A stretch of DNA of 64,000 nucleotides from Eutreptiella sp. 'Long Island Sound 2002'. Its lineage: Eukaryota; Euglenozoa; Euglenophyceae; Eutreptiales; Eutreptiaceae. Positions 49,093 to 60,462 of the stretch are shown one piece after another. The stretch is taken from NCBI GenBank assembly GCA_964036045.1, contig OZ038378.1, forward strand, positions 175,792,341 to 175,856,340. The letters are read 5' to 3'. Position 1 is the first letter of the stretch. The number at the start of each line of letters is the position of its first letter. The translations under genes and the position numbers were made by a program. The notes beneath the pieces are model-generated. The model was not told where the DNA came from. It ran no database searches and saw nothing but the letters and a program-made list of their open reading frames with translations.

Positions 49093-49830
49093 TGCTCTTG
49101 ATGGTCACGTAGGTTCTGTAGGGTTTCTCGTGGTGTGGCCTGTAAATTGAGTGATCCACGGGGGCGGGTGGTGGCGGAGGTGATGGGGGCAGGTCCGGTG
49201 TAGGGTCCACCAATGTTCGGCGGAGTCCTCGTACCCCCTACAGGGCCCGGAACTAGAAAAGGCCGACCACGGCGCGGAACTTGTAACGTTCCTATTGCAA
49301 AAAAGTCTCAACCAGTGATAACGGGATGAGGAGACGTGTGCAGAGCCACTTCTCGTGGTGTGTTGCTGTCTGCAACTAGGTTTGAGCTTGGTAGGTCCAA
49401 TCATTCCACCATTCCCAGTCAACCAGAAAATAGACCATGAGGCACAGTGGGCCAAAGCATAGGCAACAATCCGTTGTGGCGTGATCCGTAGAGCCGTAGT
49501 GTGGTGGAATGTGCGCCCATGGTGCCCCGTGACCCCACCAGTGTACCAAGGTGCTAGTATGCATGATACATTGTGGCGTGATCAGCATGTGACCCGAAAA
49601 CTGTTCTATAAATAACCCTAACCTAGACTATAAAGCGTTGCCTTGTGTCCTATCCAAACTCTGCAGGGTTGTTCTTGCACTTGCCTGTCAATTTCTAGCG
49701 CCACCCCTTGTCCTCTTTTCGCGCTTTAAAGACAATGTCTACCTGGTGTGTGAACATTCCCCGTGACATTATGTCTTTGCTACATGACGGACTCATGCAT
49801 CTGTTGCGCCTCATGTACGGGTTGAACCTA

Positions 49831-50114
49831 GGGGAAATTCTTGCACTGCGTGGGCACTGCGTGCGTACTGCGCATGCAGAGGCTAGGATACTCACCCAAG
49901 TAATACGGTTGGTGGTGACCATATTATTTCCTCGGAATCCATTTCACAAAAAAGAACAATCCAAAAATATTTGACTATTTATGGAAGCACTTTTCCTTTA
50001 TGGGAAACCAATGGCACAAAATCAATGTTTTACCACCAAAAGGTAGCTCGGGTGCGAGTATTTGCCGACATCCAAAACTTCGCATTGTGTGCACACTGCG
50101 TGCATGGCATTCCC
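49831..50114. mobile_element. phased-array element E2, 284 bp
   Basis: Near-identical to E1 through the interior, with ends GGGGAAATTCTTGCACTGCG and GGCATTCCC and an exact CTA duplication on both sides (49828-49830 and 50115-50117). Its left array has about two fewer 11-bp units than E1, which accounts for most of the 23-bp length difference. Its right end has been duplicated in tandem with flanking DNA (about 54-bp offset, 50091-50190). Confidence 0.85.
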
Positions 50115-50251
50115 CTAAAGTGGGAAACCCATGGTGACCTGCATGCACACTGCGTGCATGGCATTCCCCTGAAGTGGGAAACCCATGGTGAACTGGTGAC
50201 CTGAGGGGAGGGCAAGCTGGGGACAACACTTGATGGTGGTGTGATTCTGTT

Positions 50252-50481
50252 GCGCAAATCTTGTACCCTATCTTTGGATGTTGGGGTATTGCAGTGAGAA
50301 TGGGGAACATGGGTGGATAAGGGCAGGATGCACAGCAAGTTGGTGTGGCAATTGCATTTTGCTGGAGCGCAAATCTTGTACCCTATCTTTGGATGTTGGG
50401 GTATTGCAGTATGAATGGGGAACATGGGTGGATAAGGGCAGGATGGAGAGCAAGTTGGTGTGGCAATTGCACTTTGCAGGA
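50252..50481. repeat. 115-bp tandem duplication
   Basis: Starting with GCGCAAATCTTGTACCCTAT at 50252 and again at 50367, two units about 95% identical. No conserved reading frame is apparent. Confidence 0.85.
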
Positions 50482-51506
50482 TTGTTACACAAGTGCCTGT
50501 GGTATGCCCTGGATGTTCCCTCCCTATCTGCCAATGTTAGGTCTGTCATGTGGGGAATTGGTTACAAGATGTATCCTGGACGGTGGTGGCAAGGGGTACT
50601 TCGTCGATTCTGGCACAAAAATTCTTTGGAGTCACTACTACCCCTCAAAGGGGTACTTCTGTGGGTGCGGGCTGGTGCCCTGCATGGAGCCCGTGGTTGA
50701 TGACTGGCCACACATCCTAGCGTGGGGGAGGGGGCGGAGGGGGCCGTGGGGGAACGGCGGGTGCCCTTCCCCCATGGGCCTAGCAGATGGTGTGCATGAC
50801 CATGACAGCCCGTGTTGTTGCTTACTTGTGGTGAAGGTAAGAATTATCGAAACACACTGAATTTTGTAATTTGCATGCACTTAGAGGCCCTTGATACAAA
50901 GGTGGGGGGAGGGGGGGGCACAGCCCAGGTCTTCAATATTCCAGCAGGGCTTGGCAAACACAACAACAGTGCGTGTGTTGCAAGTGAGAGATGGCTTTGC
51001 CAGTAGCTACTGCTCGCAACTCGCGCAACAAATTAGGCAAATGCACAATGCATCTTCAAACAAAGGCATGGGTAGATATGTGGCCATAATAGATCAAGTG
51101 TGCCATTTGTGCAATGCAACGGCACCTAAATTTAAGCACCATTCAACACACCCGAGGCATCCAGACTGGGTCAAGGAGGGGCGTAAAATAGACTGTGCTC
51201 CAACAGATTGACCACCACTCAATATGGGATTCAGACATCCACACAGATTGCCGAATCTTGTGGCCCCCCGTCTCAGCATATGAGGTCGATCCATTCATCT
51301 CTGTGAATAACTTGGCAGGGAATGGCACAGGGCTTGCCAAACCCTGGATAGTATCAGACAAAGTGAAGTGGCACAGAGATTTGTGCAACCAGCTGCAATC
51401 CATCACTTCTAGTAAAAAAAGCCCCTATCCCAGGTTCCCTTCAGATGAGAGCATGTGGGCTCCATCCTGCACCAGGGTGAGTGTGCAGTGGTGTGACCGT
51501 CGGCTC

Positions 51507-52529
51507 TCACAATAAGTCTTGGAGGACCACCAGTACGCACCTGCTGTGGGAGCAATGGCCAAACTGGTTTTGAAGAGACAACCCTAGCGCATGCTGGACA
51601 GGCAGGCGCGCGCACGCGCGCGCACACACACACATGAAGCGGACAAACAGGCAACCAAGCGTTGTCTGAGTGTATCTTGCCTCGTGAGGACGCAAACACA
51701 CACGCGCGCACACACACACACGCACACACACACAATATACAGGTTGAGAGTCTTGAAAATCTACACTCCCTCCGCCTGACCGATGGCCGAAGTCAGGAAA
51801 AATGACGATCAGACGGGGATCCCGTGCCTCAACAGGCTGTGCTAACGCGCAACCAAGGAAACCGGTTCTTGGGAGCTTTGAGCTGACCCTGCCTAACTGC
51901 TGTTTTTCTGATTGCAGTTTCCTTTTTCTTTTTGTCTTGTTATGTTTGTGAGCTTTTGTGAACGAAGAGTTGCTCCCATAACAACTTTCTGCTTGAGGCT
52001 GCAAACCATCTCTGTTTGTTTTGACATATTTTTCAGCCAATATTGCAGCACTGCTTAGAGCAGGCTTGCGCAAGGGGTGGGGAGGTTGATGATGACCTGT
52101 GTCCACACGTGCAGTGATCAGGACATTGATTGCACAGATTAGTGCCCAATTGGACACCGTGAGTGCTTGCTGCCCGTTGCCGTTGGCATTTAAAATCGAC
52201 ATATCTTCGGTTGCCTGTGCCTTTTCGGTGTGTGGCGTCGACATGACCATTCCTGTTACCTGACGAAGAGCTACTCGCTCATCCCTTGTTGTGTGCGCTT
52301 TGTTGGCTATGCGTGTGTCTGTGTGGATGCGCATGCATGCCGTGTGCATGTGTCTGGTCATGGTTAGGAACTCGGAAGCCTCTCGCAATGGAGCGGGTTG
52401 AACTTGGGTTTCTGCGTTTGGGTCATGTAGGGGGGGTGCCACACGCATGCACGCATGCAGGCATGTGCCACCCTCGACACACACGTATGCTCGCCCCCTC
52501 CCCGCACCACAAGCCCCGCACAAACACAC
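51507..52529 (-). CDS. long unrecognised ORF, up to 340 codons
   Basis: A continuous minus-strand frame of 1023 nt. Its ends are inflated by CA/CG dinucleotide repeats (read as CVCVRVC), but the middle 200 codons lack such repeats and read plausibly (MSTPHTEKAQATEDMSILNA; KPALSSAAILAEKYVKTN; HKHNKTKRKRKLQSEKQQ). No domain was recognised and no conserved start or splice context was found. It could be an exon, an old transposon frame or chance. Confidence 0.25.
   Translation of the reverse strand: MCLCGACGAGRGRAYVCVEGGTCLHACMRVAPPLHDPNAETQVQPAPLREASEFLTMTRHMHTACMRIHTDTRIANKAHTTRDERVALRQVTGMVMSTPHTEKAQATEDMSILNANGNGQQALTVSNWALICAINVLITARVDTGHHQPPHPLRKPALSSAAILAEKYVKTNRDGLQPQAESCYGSNSSFTKAHKHNKTKRKRKLQSEKQQLGRVSSKLPRTGFLGCALAQPVEARDPRLIVIFPDFGHRSGGGSVDFQDSQPVYCVCVRVCVCARVCLRPHEARYTQTTLGCLFVRFMCVCARACARLPVQHALGLSLQNQFGHCSHSRCVLVVLQDLL
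51603..51736. repeat. CA/CG alternating purine-pyrimidine tracts
   Basis: Two tracts of CG/CA dinucleotides (about 51605-51635 and 51698-51736) separated by 60 bp. Such alternating tracts can adopt Z-DNA; they are also hypervariable microsatellites. Confidence 0.8.
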
Positions 52530-53699
52530 TCGCAGGGGCGAGCTTGTGGAAATACGAAACCTCAGTCATGGTATGATTTACACATGGCCAAATTGGGTTT
52601 CGCTCGCTCGAAAAAAAAACCTGGTGGCACGGATCAACATTGAGCCCCCCCCCCCCCCCCCGCAACGCAACGCAAAGCAACCAACGCAACGCAACCATGT
52701 GACGAAAGGAGGATCGAGCGCATCCCTCTCTTGAAATTTGGGTGGGGGCACTCTGTAGGGGCCCTGGAAAAAAGCGGTCAAAGGGGTCTGAATATCCACA
52801 AAGAAATAAGAACCTTGTTCCCATTTGCGAGCAAAGCCACTCATCACCAACATCATCATGGCTTGTCTCTTCTTGGACACCCGTCGCCTCACTCCTTTAC
52901 CAACTAAACATCTCGGTTTTGTTGAAAAAATCCGGAACACAACCAACGCAATGCAAAGAAGCACAAAGTGTTTCTCATACAACCCGGTTGAGCTAGGAGC
53001 CCCATAGGGGAAGCCCATTGGGGAAGCATGTTAGGTAAAGCAGCACAATAATGAGGGGTGGGGGATGGGTAGCACGCGGCACTAATATCGGCATAATAGG
53101 CATCCGGTTGCGGATTAGGTGGAGGGATCAAGTTTCGGCAGTTTTGGTCAATTCAAGCCTTGGAAATGTCCGAGGAAAGGTGTTGTCATCAAGCTAAAGG
53201 GTAGTATTCGAAAGAGGGTTGCATGATAGTTGAGACATGCTATTGTACACCGGCGTCGTGTGTGCATGGCTCTCCAAGGCTATTGTTTTCAAGTGCCAAC
53301 TTTGAAACGCGTGAAAGTAGGAATGCCCTAGCATAAATTAGCGGGCCACACACCATGTGCACGGCAAGGGAAAGGAAATGCAAATGGCCAAATTGACCTT
53401 GCAAGGTTACGCAATGCGAAGTTGACGACAAACGGGAAGCAACCCAATTCAACTACCAAAACGAAATCGGACCAAGGGCACGAAGAAAGCAAGAAAAACT
53501 GCTCATGACAGCACCAAAGGCCACGAAAGAAGAGTATAATGAATCGTCGTAGCCCCCGAGCCACAACAACCCCCCTATATTCGACATAGAGGCCACATAG
53601 CAACACAACCAACACAATGTGTGGTTGCACAGCAAAGATGTGGATGGATGCGGCCAAATATGAAGCCCGATGCATGGGCAAGCCGCATCAGAGGTGGCT

Positions 53700-53925
53700 A
53701 GCTAAAGCTAAAGCTGTGTTTGTTAGCAAGATGCGGTCATGCCGATTGTGTTTCTTCGATTCCGCATCACCTGGGACGAGGATGGTTGAGACCAACTCGA
53801 CGTTGGTGCACAAAAAGAAACCATCGGCATAAATATCCACGCAATAGCTTCCCAGATACTTATGCTTCTTTGAACCGAAAAATAGAATGTGACTCCGAAG
53901 TTCCAGCCATGTCGTAGTCGTTGTG
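53700..53925 (-). CDS. possible exon of an unrecognised gene
   Basis: A minus-strand frame reads LELRSHILFFGSKKHKYLGS, then YADGFFLCTNVELVSTILVP, ending at a plausible donor (CCCAG then GTGATG). The pattern looks coding, but no neighbouring exon or family could be identified. Confidence 0.2.
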
Positions 53926-54136
53926 TATCCGCTATCGTTGCACGAGTGACACCAACCCATGCACAAGGCCGGTATCCTTCGTGTGGTGGACCGTGTGGGG
54001 CGGCATAGGTTATGGGCAAAGGTAGGTTAGAGTATTTTGGTTTGCGGTCGCCAACATGGCAACACAACGCGCGGCACGTTCCTTGGGACACACAACTTGG
54101 GTAACTCTTGGGGTTTCCACGGAGGATGATGCGTGA

Positions 54137-54604
54137 TTATGCTGACCTCTTCGAGTTTATGGAATTAAAGATACTGCCAACGGTATTATGGAGCTTGCCG
54201 CCGCTCCCGGTTCCGGTTCGAGGGGCCGGGGTATTCAAGCCGCCGTTCTTGAATTGCGGAGTTATAATTACGTGCAAGTCCCCATGTTTGGCGTTTTGTA
54301 GATGGAGCCATTGATCATTTGGCTCTCCTTGAACCAAGCTGTGCAGAGTCATACGATAGGTTCCGAGGAGATCGGAACCGAGGAAGTCTTTGTCCCGGCA
54401 CTCGAAGTATAGCTCCGCCATGTGGGGATCTGAGACCTTGAAAATGAACCGCTGTTGCCAGACTGGATCCAACGTCTTCTTCATCACCACCGTCTTGTGT
54501 TGAGTTCCCTCACATTCCAGGACAACAAAGGGGTCACTTTTCCCATTCCAATCTTTCGCCATCAGATTGCGAGCCTCGACGACAACAACTTCCAGCGAAC
54601 CCAT
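54137..54604 (-). CDS. C2-domain protein, 155 aa, single exon
   Basis: ATG at 54604, stop TAA at 54137-54139. Residues 1-125 form one C2 domain: LEVVVVEARNL, then NGKSDPFVVLE, LDPVWQQRFIF, ELYFECRDKD and DLLGTYRMTL. All five acidic positions of a calcium-binding C2 site are present (D18, D24, D71, D73, D78), so calcium-dependent membrane binding is likely. The tail of about 30 residues is Gly/Thr/Ser-rich with no membrane segment. Single-C2 proteins of this size are common in plants and protists. Unlike the two large genes it has no intron. Confidence 0.85.
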   Translation of the reverse strand: MGSLEVVVVEARNLMAKDWNGKSDPFVVLECEGTQHKTVVMKKTLDPVWQQRFIFKVSDPHMAELYFECRDKDFLGSDLLGTYRMTLHSLVQGEPNDQWLHLQNAKHGDLHVIITPQFKNGGLNTPAPRTGTGSGGKLHNTVGSIFNSINSKRSA

Positions 54605-56168
54605 TATAAGCAAGCGTCTGTATCGAAAAAGCAGAAGGTGTCCGCATTTCTACAATGTAAGAAATACTTATACTTGAACCGTATATTACGTGGATACATA
54701 CATTACCAAAGTGACAAGCATTACATCACGTACATTTTCCAATGACGAAGCCTCACAATTTGCAACTTGCAAATTTCAACACTCAGGGCAAGGAGTTCAC
54801 TATGGTAGGGGAAAATCCATGGGAGGGAAGCTTGGACTACCTTATCATGGTAGGGAAGGCTGGGCAGACTACGTCATGATGGTGGGGAAGGTTGGGGAGA
54901 CTACTTCATCATGGTTAGGGAAGGTTGGGGAGACAACTTCATCATGGTGGGACTGGTCCGGGGGCTTAAGTACTTTGTCATTGGACAGAGACAAAAGCAA
55001 AGCACAATGAGATGCAAAAATACAATAAACCACATGGCATGTGTGACAAGTGTGACATGTGCCCAAGCAGGACACTGCCCGTACCGAGGTGGCTAGCGTG
55101 GCAGTCTCTCAAAAATTCTGGAAACCTAAGCAAAATTAGATGCAAACATACACAACCGCATGTCAAGCGTGACCTGTGCCCAAGCAGGACACTGTCCGTA
55201 CCGAGGTGGCTGGCTTGGCAGTCACCCAAATAATCGTGGAAACCTCGCACCACACGTACTATGGAGGCCCCACGTTGCCCAAATGGCAAAAGGAGAAGGA
55301 GGAATAGGGGCAAGTATATTCCAAGCATCTCAAGAGGAAAGAACAAGAAGGATTTGCATGGTTGGCTCATTAGTCACTTGTAATGTAACCTCAATTGTGT
55401 TGGAACATTGCTTGATGACAATTCACTGCCACACTTCTTAGGAGAAAACTGGCAAGCGCACAGTGTTTGGTGACACAAGGGAGTTTCTCTCTTTGCGATT
55501 GCACAGTACGGATTCACACCACCATCCTGTTGCTCCCTCTTGCTTAGCAAACACAGGAAGAACCAGAATTCCATGGGTCTCAAGCTGCACGTGGGAATGC
55601 TTGGTTCAACTTGGATCATCATCCGTGGAGTGCGTCATTCCATCCGTCTCAACCTGCACTTGGGAAGGCGTTTGGTCCCAACCATCACTTCTGAACTCGT
55701 CGTTCAACTGTAGTTCGCTTCCTCTTAGCGTCCTCTTCAACAAACAATCATTGATAAAGGAAGTCGTCTCACCCTGCTCGTCCCTCTGACCTTCCACAAA
55801 AGTACACAACTGTTGCTGAAGAACTCTTGAGGTTGAAAAATGACGACATTGTTTATTACCACAAATTGCGAAACCTCTGAAAGTTCCTGTACTGCTTTTG
55901 GAATGTGTCGATACTGTCAACAATTTTATTACGGATCTGAGGCACAAAGAATTTGTTCTTAATTCAACACTATTGGAGGTCGCTGAATGGATCATGGGTT
56001 GTTCATTTGCAGATAGGGGCCCCATGGGCACATTCGTGTACAAGCACTTACTGACACACCATAAAGGACCAACCCCCGCAAAATTAAACGAAATTAAAAG
56101 CACTTCCACAGCAGCGACAGCACGTGCGATAGACCTGGGGCGTGGCGCACACGCGCAACAGCGCAACG
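54605..56168. other. intergenic region with tandem repeats and one doubtful ORF
   Basis: Contains 33-36-bp repeats at 54845-54955 (GGTTGGGGAGACTACTTCAT type), a 117-bp duplication at 55015-55245 (each unit with CAAGCAGGACACTG.CCGTAC) and a minus-strand open frame at 55606-56166. That frame has a charged, possibly coding C-terminal half (TSFINDCLLKRTLRGSELQL, DGWDQTPSQVQVETDGMTHS) but no recognised domain and no ATG near its 5' end. Confidence 0.5.
55015..55245. repeat. 117-bp tandem duplication
   Basis: AGATGCAAA.ATACA, then GTGAC.TGTGCCCAAGCAGG and CCGTACCGAGGTGGCT, occurs twice (CAAGCAGG at 55064 and 55181) with about 85% identity. Confidence 0.75.
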
Positions 56169-56382
56169 CGGTGACGGTATGCAGACTGCGGCCCTAGCAG
56201 ACTGCGAAATGCACGAACGCACGAACAGGCGACACGCGCATTTACGACGGCCGAAAAAACGACTGCAACTGATCTACTGCAACTGATCTTCTGCTAAAAG
56301 GCGACAAGGATGTTTTGAACCGTTCTGCAGCCCAAATTTATAAAATAATTGCATTATTTTATCGCCAGATAAGGCAACGATA

Positions 56383-59300
56383 CCTTGCTGGTAAATCCAC
56401 TCCCTCCTACTCATTTTCAACTCCCTCCTACTCATTTTCAACTCCCCCCTGCTCATTTTCAACTCCCTCCAAGTGAAAATCCACTCCCTCCTACTCATTT
56501 TCAACTCCCCCCTGCTCATTTTCAACTCCCTCCAAGTCAAAATCCACTCCCTCCTACTCATTTTCAACTCCCTCCTACTCATTTTCAACTCCCTCCAAGT
56601 GAAAATCCACTCCCTCCTACTCATTTTCAACTCCCCCCTGCTCATTTTCAACCCCCTCCAAGTCAAAATCCACTCCCTCCTACTCATTTTCAACTCCCCC
56701 CTGCTCATTTTCAACTCCCTCCAAGTGAAAATCCACTCCCTCCTACTCATTTTCAACTCCCCCCTGCTCATTTTCAACTCCCTCCAAGTGAAAATCCACT
56801 CCCTCCTACTCATTTTCAACTCCCTCCTACTTATTTTCAACTCCCCCCTGCTCATTTTCAACTCCCTCCAAGTGAAAATCCACTCCCTCCTACTCATTTT
56901 CAACTCCCTCCTGCTCATTTTCAACTCCCTCCAAGTGAAAATCCACTCCCTCCTACTCATTTTCAACCCCCCCCTGCTCATTTTCAACTCCCTCCAAGTC
57001 AAAATCCACTCCCTCCTACTCATTTTCAACTCCCTCCTACTCATTTTCAACCCCCCCCTGCTCATTTTCAACTCCCTCCAAGTGAAAATCCACTCCCTCC
57101 TACTCATTTTCAACTCCCTCCTACTCATTTTCAACTCTCCCCTGCTCATTTTCAACTCCCTCCAAGTCAAAATCCACTCCCCCCTACTCATTTTCAACTC
57201 CCCCCTGCTCATTTTCAACTCCCTGCAAGTGAAAATCCACTCTCTCCTACTCATTTTCAACTCCCTCCTACTCATTTTCAACTCCCCCCTGCTCATTTTC
57301 AACTCCCTCCAAGTGAAAATCCACTCCCTCCTACTCATTTTCAACTCCCTCCTACTCATTTTCAACTCCCCCCTGCTCATTTTCAACTCCCTCCAAATGA
57401 AAATCCACTCCCTCCTACTCATTTTCAACTCCCCCCTGCTCATTTTCAACCCCCTCCAAGTCAAAATCCACTCCCTGCTACTCATTTTCAACTCCCTCCT
57501 ACTCATTTTCAACTTCCCCCTGCTCATTTTCAACTCCCTCCAAGTCAAAATCCACTCCCTCCTACTCATTTTCAACTCCCCCCTGCTCATTTTCAACTCC
57601 CTCCAAGTGAAAATCCACTCCCTCCTACTCATTTTCAACTCCCCCCTGCTCATTTTCAATTCCCTCCAAGTCAAAATCCACTCCCTCCTACTCATTTTCA
57701 ACTCCCTCCTACTCATTTTCAACTCCCCCCTGCTCATTTTCAACTCCCTCCAAGTGAAAATCCACTCCCCCCTACTCATTTTCAACTCCCTCCTACTCAT
57801 TTTCAACTCCCCCCTGCTCATTTTCAACTCCCTCCAAGTCAAAATCCACTCCCTCCTACTCATTTTCAACTCCCCCCTGCTCATTTTCAACTCCCTCCAA
57901 GTGAAAATCCACTCCCTCCTACTCATTTTCAACTCCCTGCTGCTCATTTTCAACTCCCCCCTGCTCATTTTCAACCCCCTCCAAGTGAAAATCCACTCCC
58001 CTCTGCTCATTTTCAACTCCCCCCTGCTCATTTTCAACTCCCTCCAAGTGAAAATCCACTCCCTCCTACTCATTTTCAACTCTCCCCTGCTCATTTTCAA
58101 CTCCCTCCAAGTCAAAATCCACTCCCCCCTACTCATTTTCAACTCCCTGCTGCTCATTTTCAACCCCCTCCAAGTGAAAATCCACTCCCTCCTACTCATT
58201 TTCAACTCCCCCCTGCTCATTTTCAACTCCCTCCAAGTGAAAATCCACTCCCTCCTACTCATTTTCAACTCTCCCCTGCTCATTTTCAACTCCCTCCAAG
58301 TCAAAATCCACTCCCTCCTACTCATTTTCAACTCCCCCCTGCTCATTTTCAACTCCCTCCAAGTGAAAATCCACTCTCTCCTACTCATTTTCAACTCCCT
58401 GCTGCTCATTTTCAACTCCCCCCTGCTCATTTTCAACTCCCTCCAAGTGAAAATCCACTCCCTCCTACTCATTTTCAACTCCCTCCTACTCATTTTCAAC
58501 TCCCCCCTGCTCATTTTCAACTCCCTCCAAGTGAAAATCCACTCCCTCCTACTCATTTTCAACTCCCCCCTGCTCATTTTTAATCCTCTCGAAGTCAAAA
58601 TCCACTCCCTCCTACTCATTTTCAACTCCCTCCTACTCATTTTCAACTCTCCCCTGCTCATTTTCAACTCCCTCCAAGTCAAAATCCAAAACCTCCTACT
58701 CATTTTCAACTCCCCCCTGCTCATTTTCAACTCCCTCCAAGTGAAAATCCACTCCCTCCTACTCATTTTCAACTCCTCCCTGCTCATTTTCAACTCCCTC
58801 CAAGTCAAAATCCACTCCCTCCTACTCATTTTCAACTCCCTCCTACTCATTTTCAACTCCCCCCTGCTCATTTTCAACTCCCTCCAAGTGAAAATCCACT
58901 CCCTCCTACTCATTTTCAACTCCCTCCTACTCATTTTCAACTCCCCCCTGCTCATTTTCAACTCCCTCCAAGTCAAAATCCACTCCCTCCTACTCATTTT
59001 CAACTCCCCCCTGCTCATTTTCAACTCCCTCCAAGTGAAAATCCACTCCCTCCTACTCATTTTCAACTCCCTGCTGCTCATTTTCAACTCCCCCCTGCTC
59101 ATTTTCAACCCCCTCCAAGTGAAAATCCACTCCCCCCTGCTCATTTTCAACTCCCTACTGCTCATTTTCAACTCCCTCCAAGTGAAAATCCACTCCCTCC
59201 TACTCATTTTCAACTCCCTGCTGCTCATTTTCAACTCCCCCCTGCTCATTTTCAACCCCCTCCAAGTCAAAATCCACTCCCTCCTACTCATTTTCAACTC

Positions 59301-60046
59301 TCCCCTGCTCATTTTCAACTCCCTCCAAGTGAAAATCCACTCCCTCCTACTCATTTTCAACTCCCTGCTGCTCATTTTCAACTCCCTCCAAGTCAAAATC
59401 CACTCCCTCCTACTCATTTTCAACTCCCTCCTACTAATTTTCAACTCCCCCCTGCTCATTTTCAACTCCCTCCAAGTGAAAATCCACTCCCTCCTACTCA
59501 TTTTCAACTCCCTCCTACTCATTTTCAACTCCCTCCTGCTCATTTTCAACTCCCTCCAAGTCAAAATCCACTCCCTCCTACTCATTTTCAACTCCCTCCT
59601 GCTCATTTTCAACTCCCTCCAAGTGAAAATCCACTCCCTCCTACTCATTTTCAACTCCCTGCTGCTCATTTTCAACTCCCCCCTGCTCATTTTCAACCCC
59701 CTCCAAGTGAAAATCCACTTCCCCTCGCTCATTTTCAACTCCCCCCTGCTCATTTTCAACTCCCTCCAAGTGAAAATCCACTCCCTCCTACTCATTTTCA
59801 ACTCCCTGCTGCTCATTTTCAACTCTCCCCTGCTCATTTTCAACCCCCTCTAAGTGAAAATCCACTCCCCCCTGCTCATTTTCAACTCCCTACTGCTCAT
59901 TTTCAACTCCCTCCAAGTGAAAATCCACTCCCCCCTGCTCATTTTCATCTCCCTGCTGCTCATTTTCAACTCCCCCCTGCTCATTTTCAACTCCCTCCAA
60001 GTGAAAATCCACTCCCTCCTACTCATTTTCAACTCCCTCCTACTCA
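56383..60046. repeat. 21-bp minisatellite, about 174 units
   Basis: Two related 21-bp units alternate: one with CTACTCATTTTCAACTCCC (or CTGCTCATTTTCAACTCCC) and one with CAAGTGAAAATCCACTCCC. They form higher-order blocks of 63 or 84 bp (one CAAGTG unit followed by two or three CTNCTC units). Because 21 is a multiple of three and units are homogeneous, several frames stay open over 2-3.6 kb on both strands. These frames should not be taken as genes. Confidence 0.95.
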
Positions 60047-60116
60047 CACACAAGTGTCCCCCCACCGATCCAACCATCGACTTGCACACTATTGTTGTCA
60101 TTGGAAATTCCGTCCC

Positions 60117-60163
60117 TATATATATCTACATACATACATACATACATACATCTACATATATAT

Positions 60164-60219
<56 letters not shown>

Positions 60220-60245
60220 AAATATGTATATATGTATACATATGT

Positions 60246-60317
<72 letters not shown>

Positions 60318-60347
60318 GTGTGTGTGTGGATGTGTGTGTATGTATGC

Positions 60348-60385
<38 letters not shown>

Positions 60386-60460
60386 ACATATCTACATCTA
60401 TATATATATATATATATATAGATGTACATACATGTATTTGTATATATATATATGTATATA
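60117..60460. repeat. AT-rich dinucleotide microsatellite
   Basis: Long TA runs broken by TACA, TGTG and CTACATA tracts, about 340 bp, lying between the minisatellite and its short inverted copy. Confidence 0.95.
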
Positions 60461-60462
60461 TT

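Larger units (their letters stand above)
42801..54136. other. transposon-rich intergenic region
   Basis: Between the start of the SMYD-like gene and the C2 gene no intact host gene was recognised. The region holds a decayed RNase H fragment, a small TA-flanked MITE, elements A, B, C and E2 and several tandem duplications (listed separately), and G/C runs at about 45270, 48437 and 52646. The stretches 43600-44100, 44400-45950 and 48500-49700 show only short chance frames. The promoter of the SMYD-like gene must lie just right of 42800. Confidence 0.5.

Noticed and set aside
53328-53681. Hydrophobic minus-strand ORF of 117 codons, possible membrane protein
   Set aside because: No family pattern, start context or exon neighbours; hydrophobicity follows from T-rich composition on that strand.
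56274-59853. Giant ORFs of 1189, 1126 and 732 codons on both strands
   Set aside because: They are the automatic result of a homogeneous 21-bp repeat. Several frames are open at once and none has unique sequence or domains.
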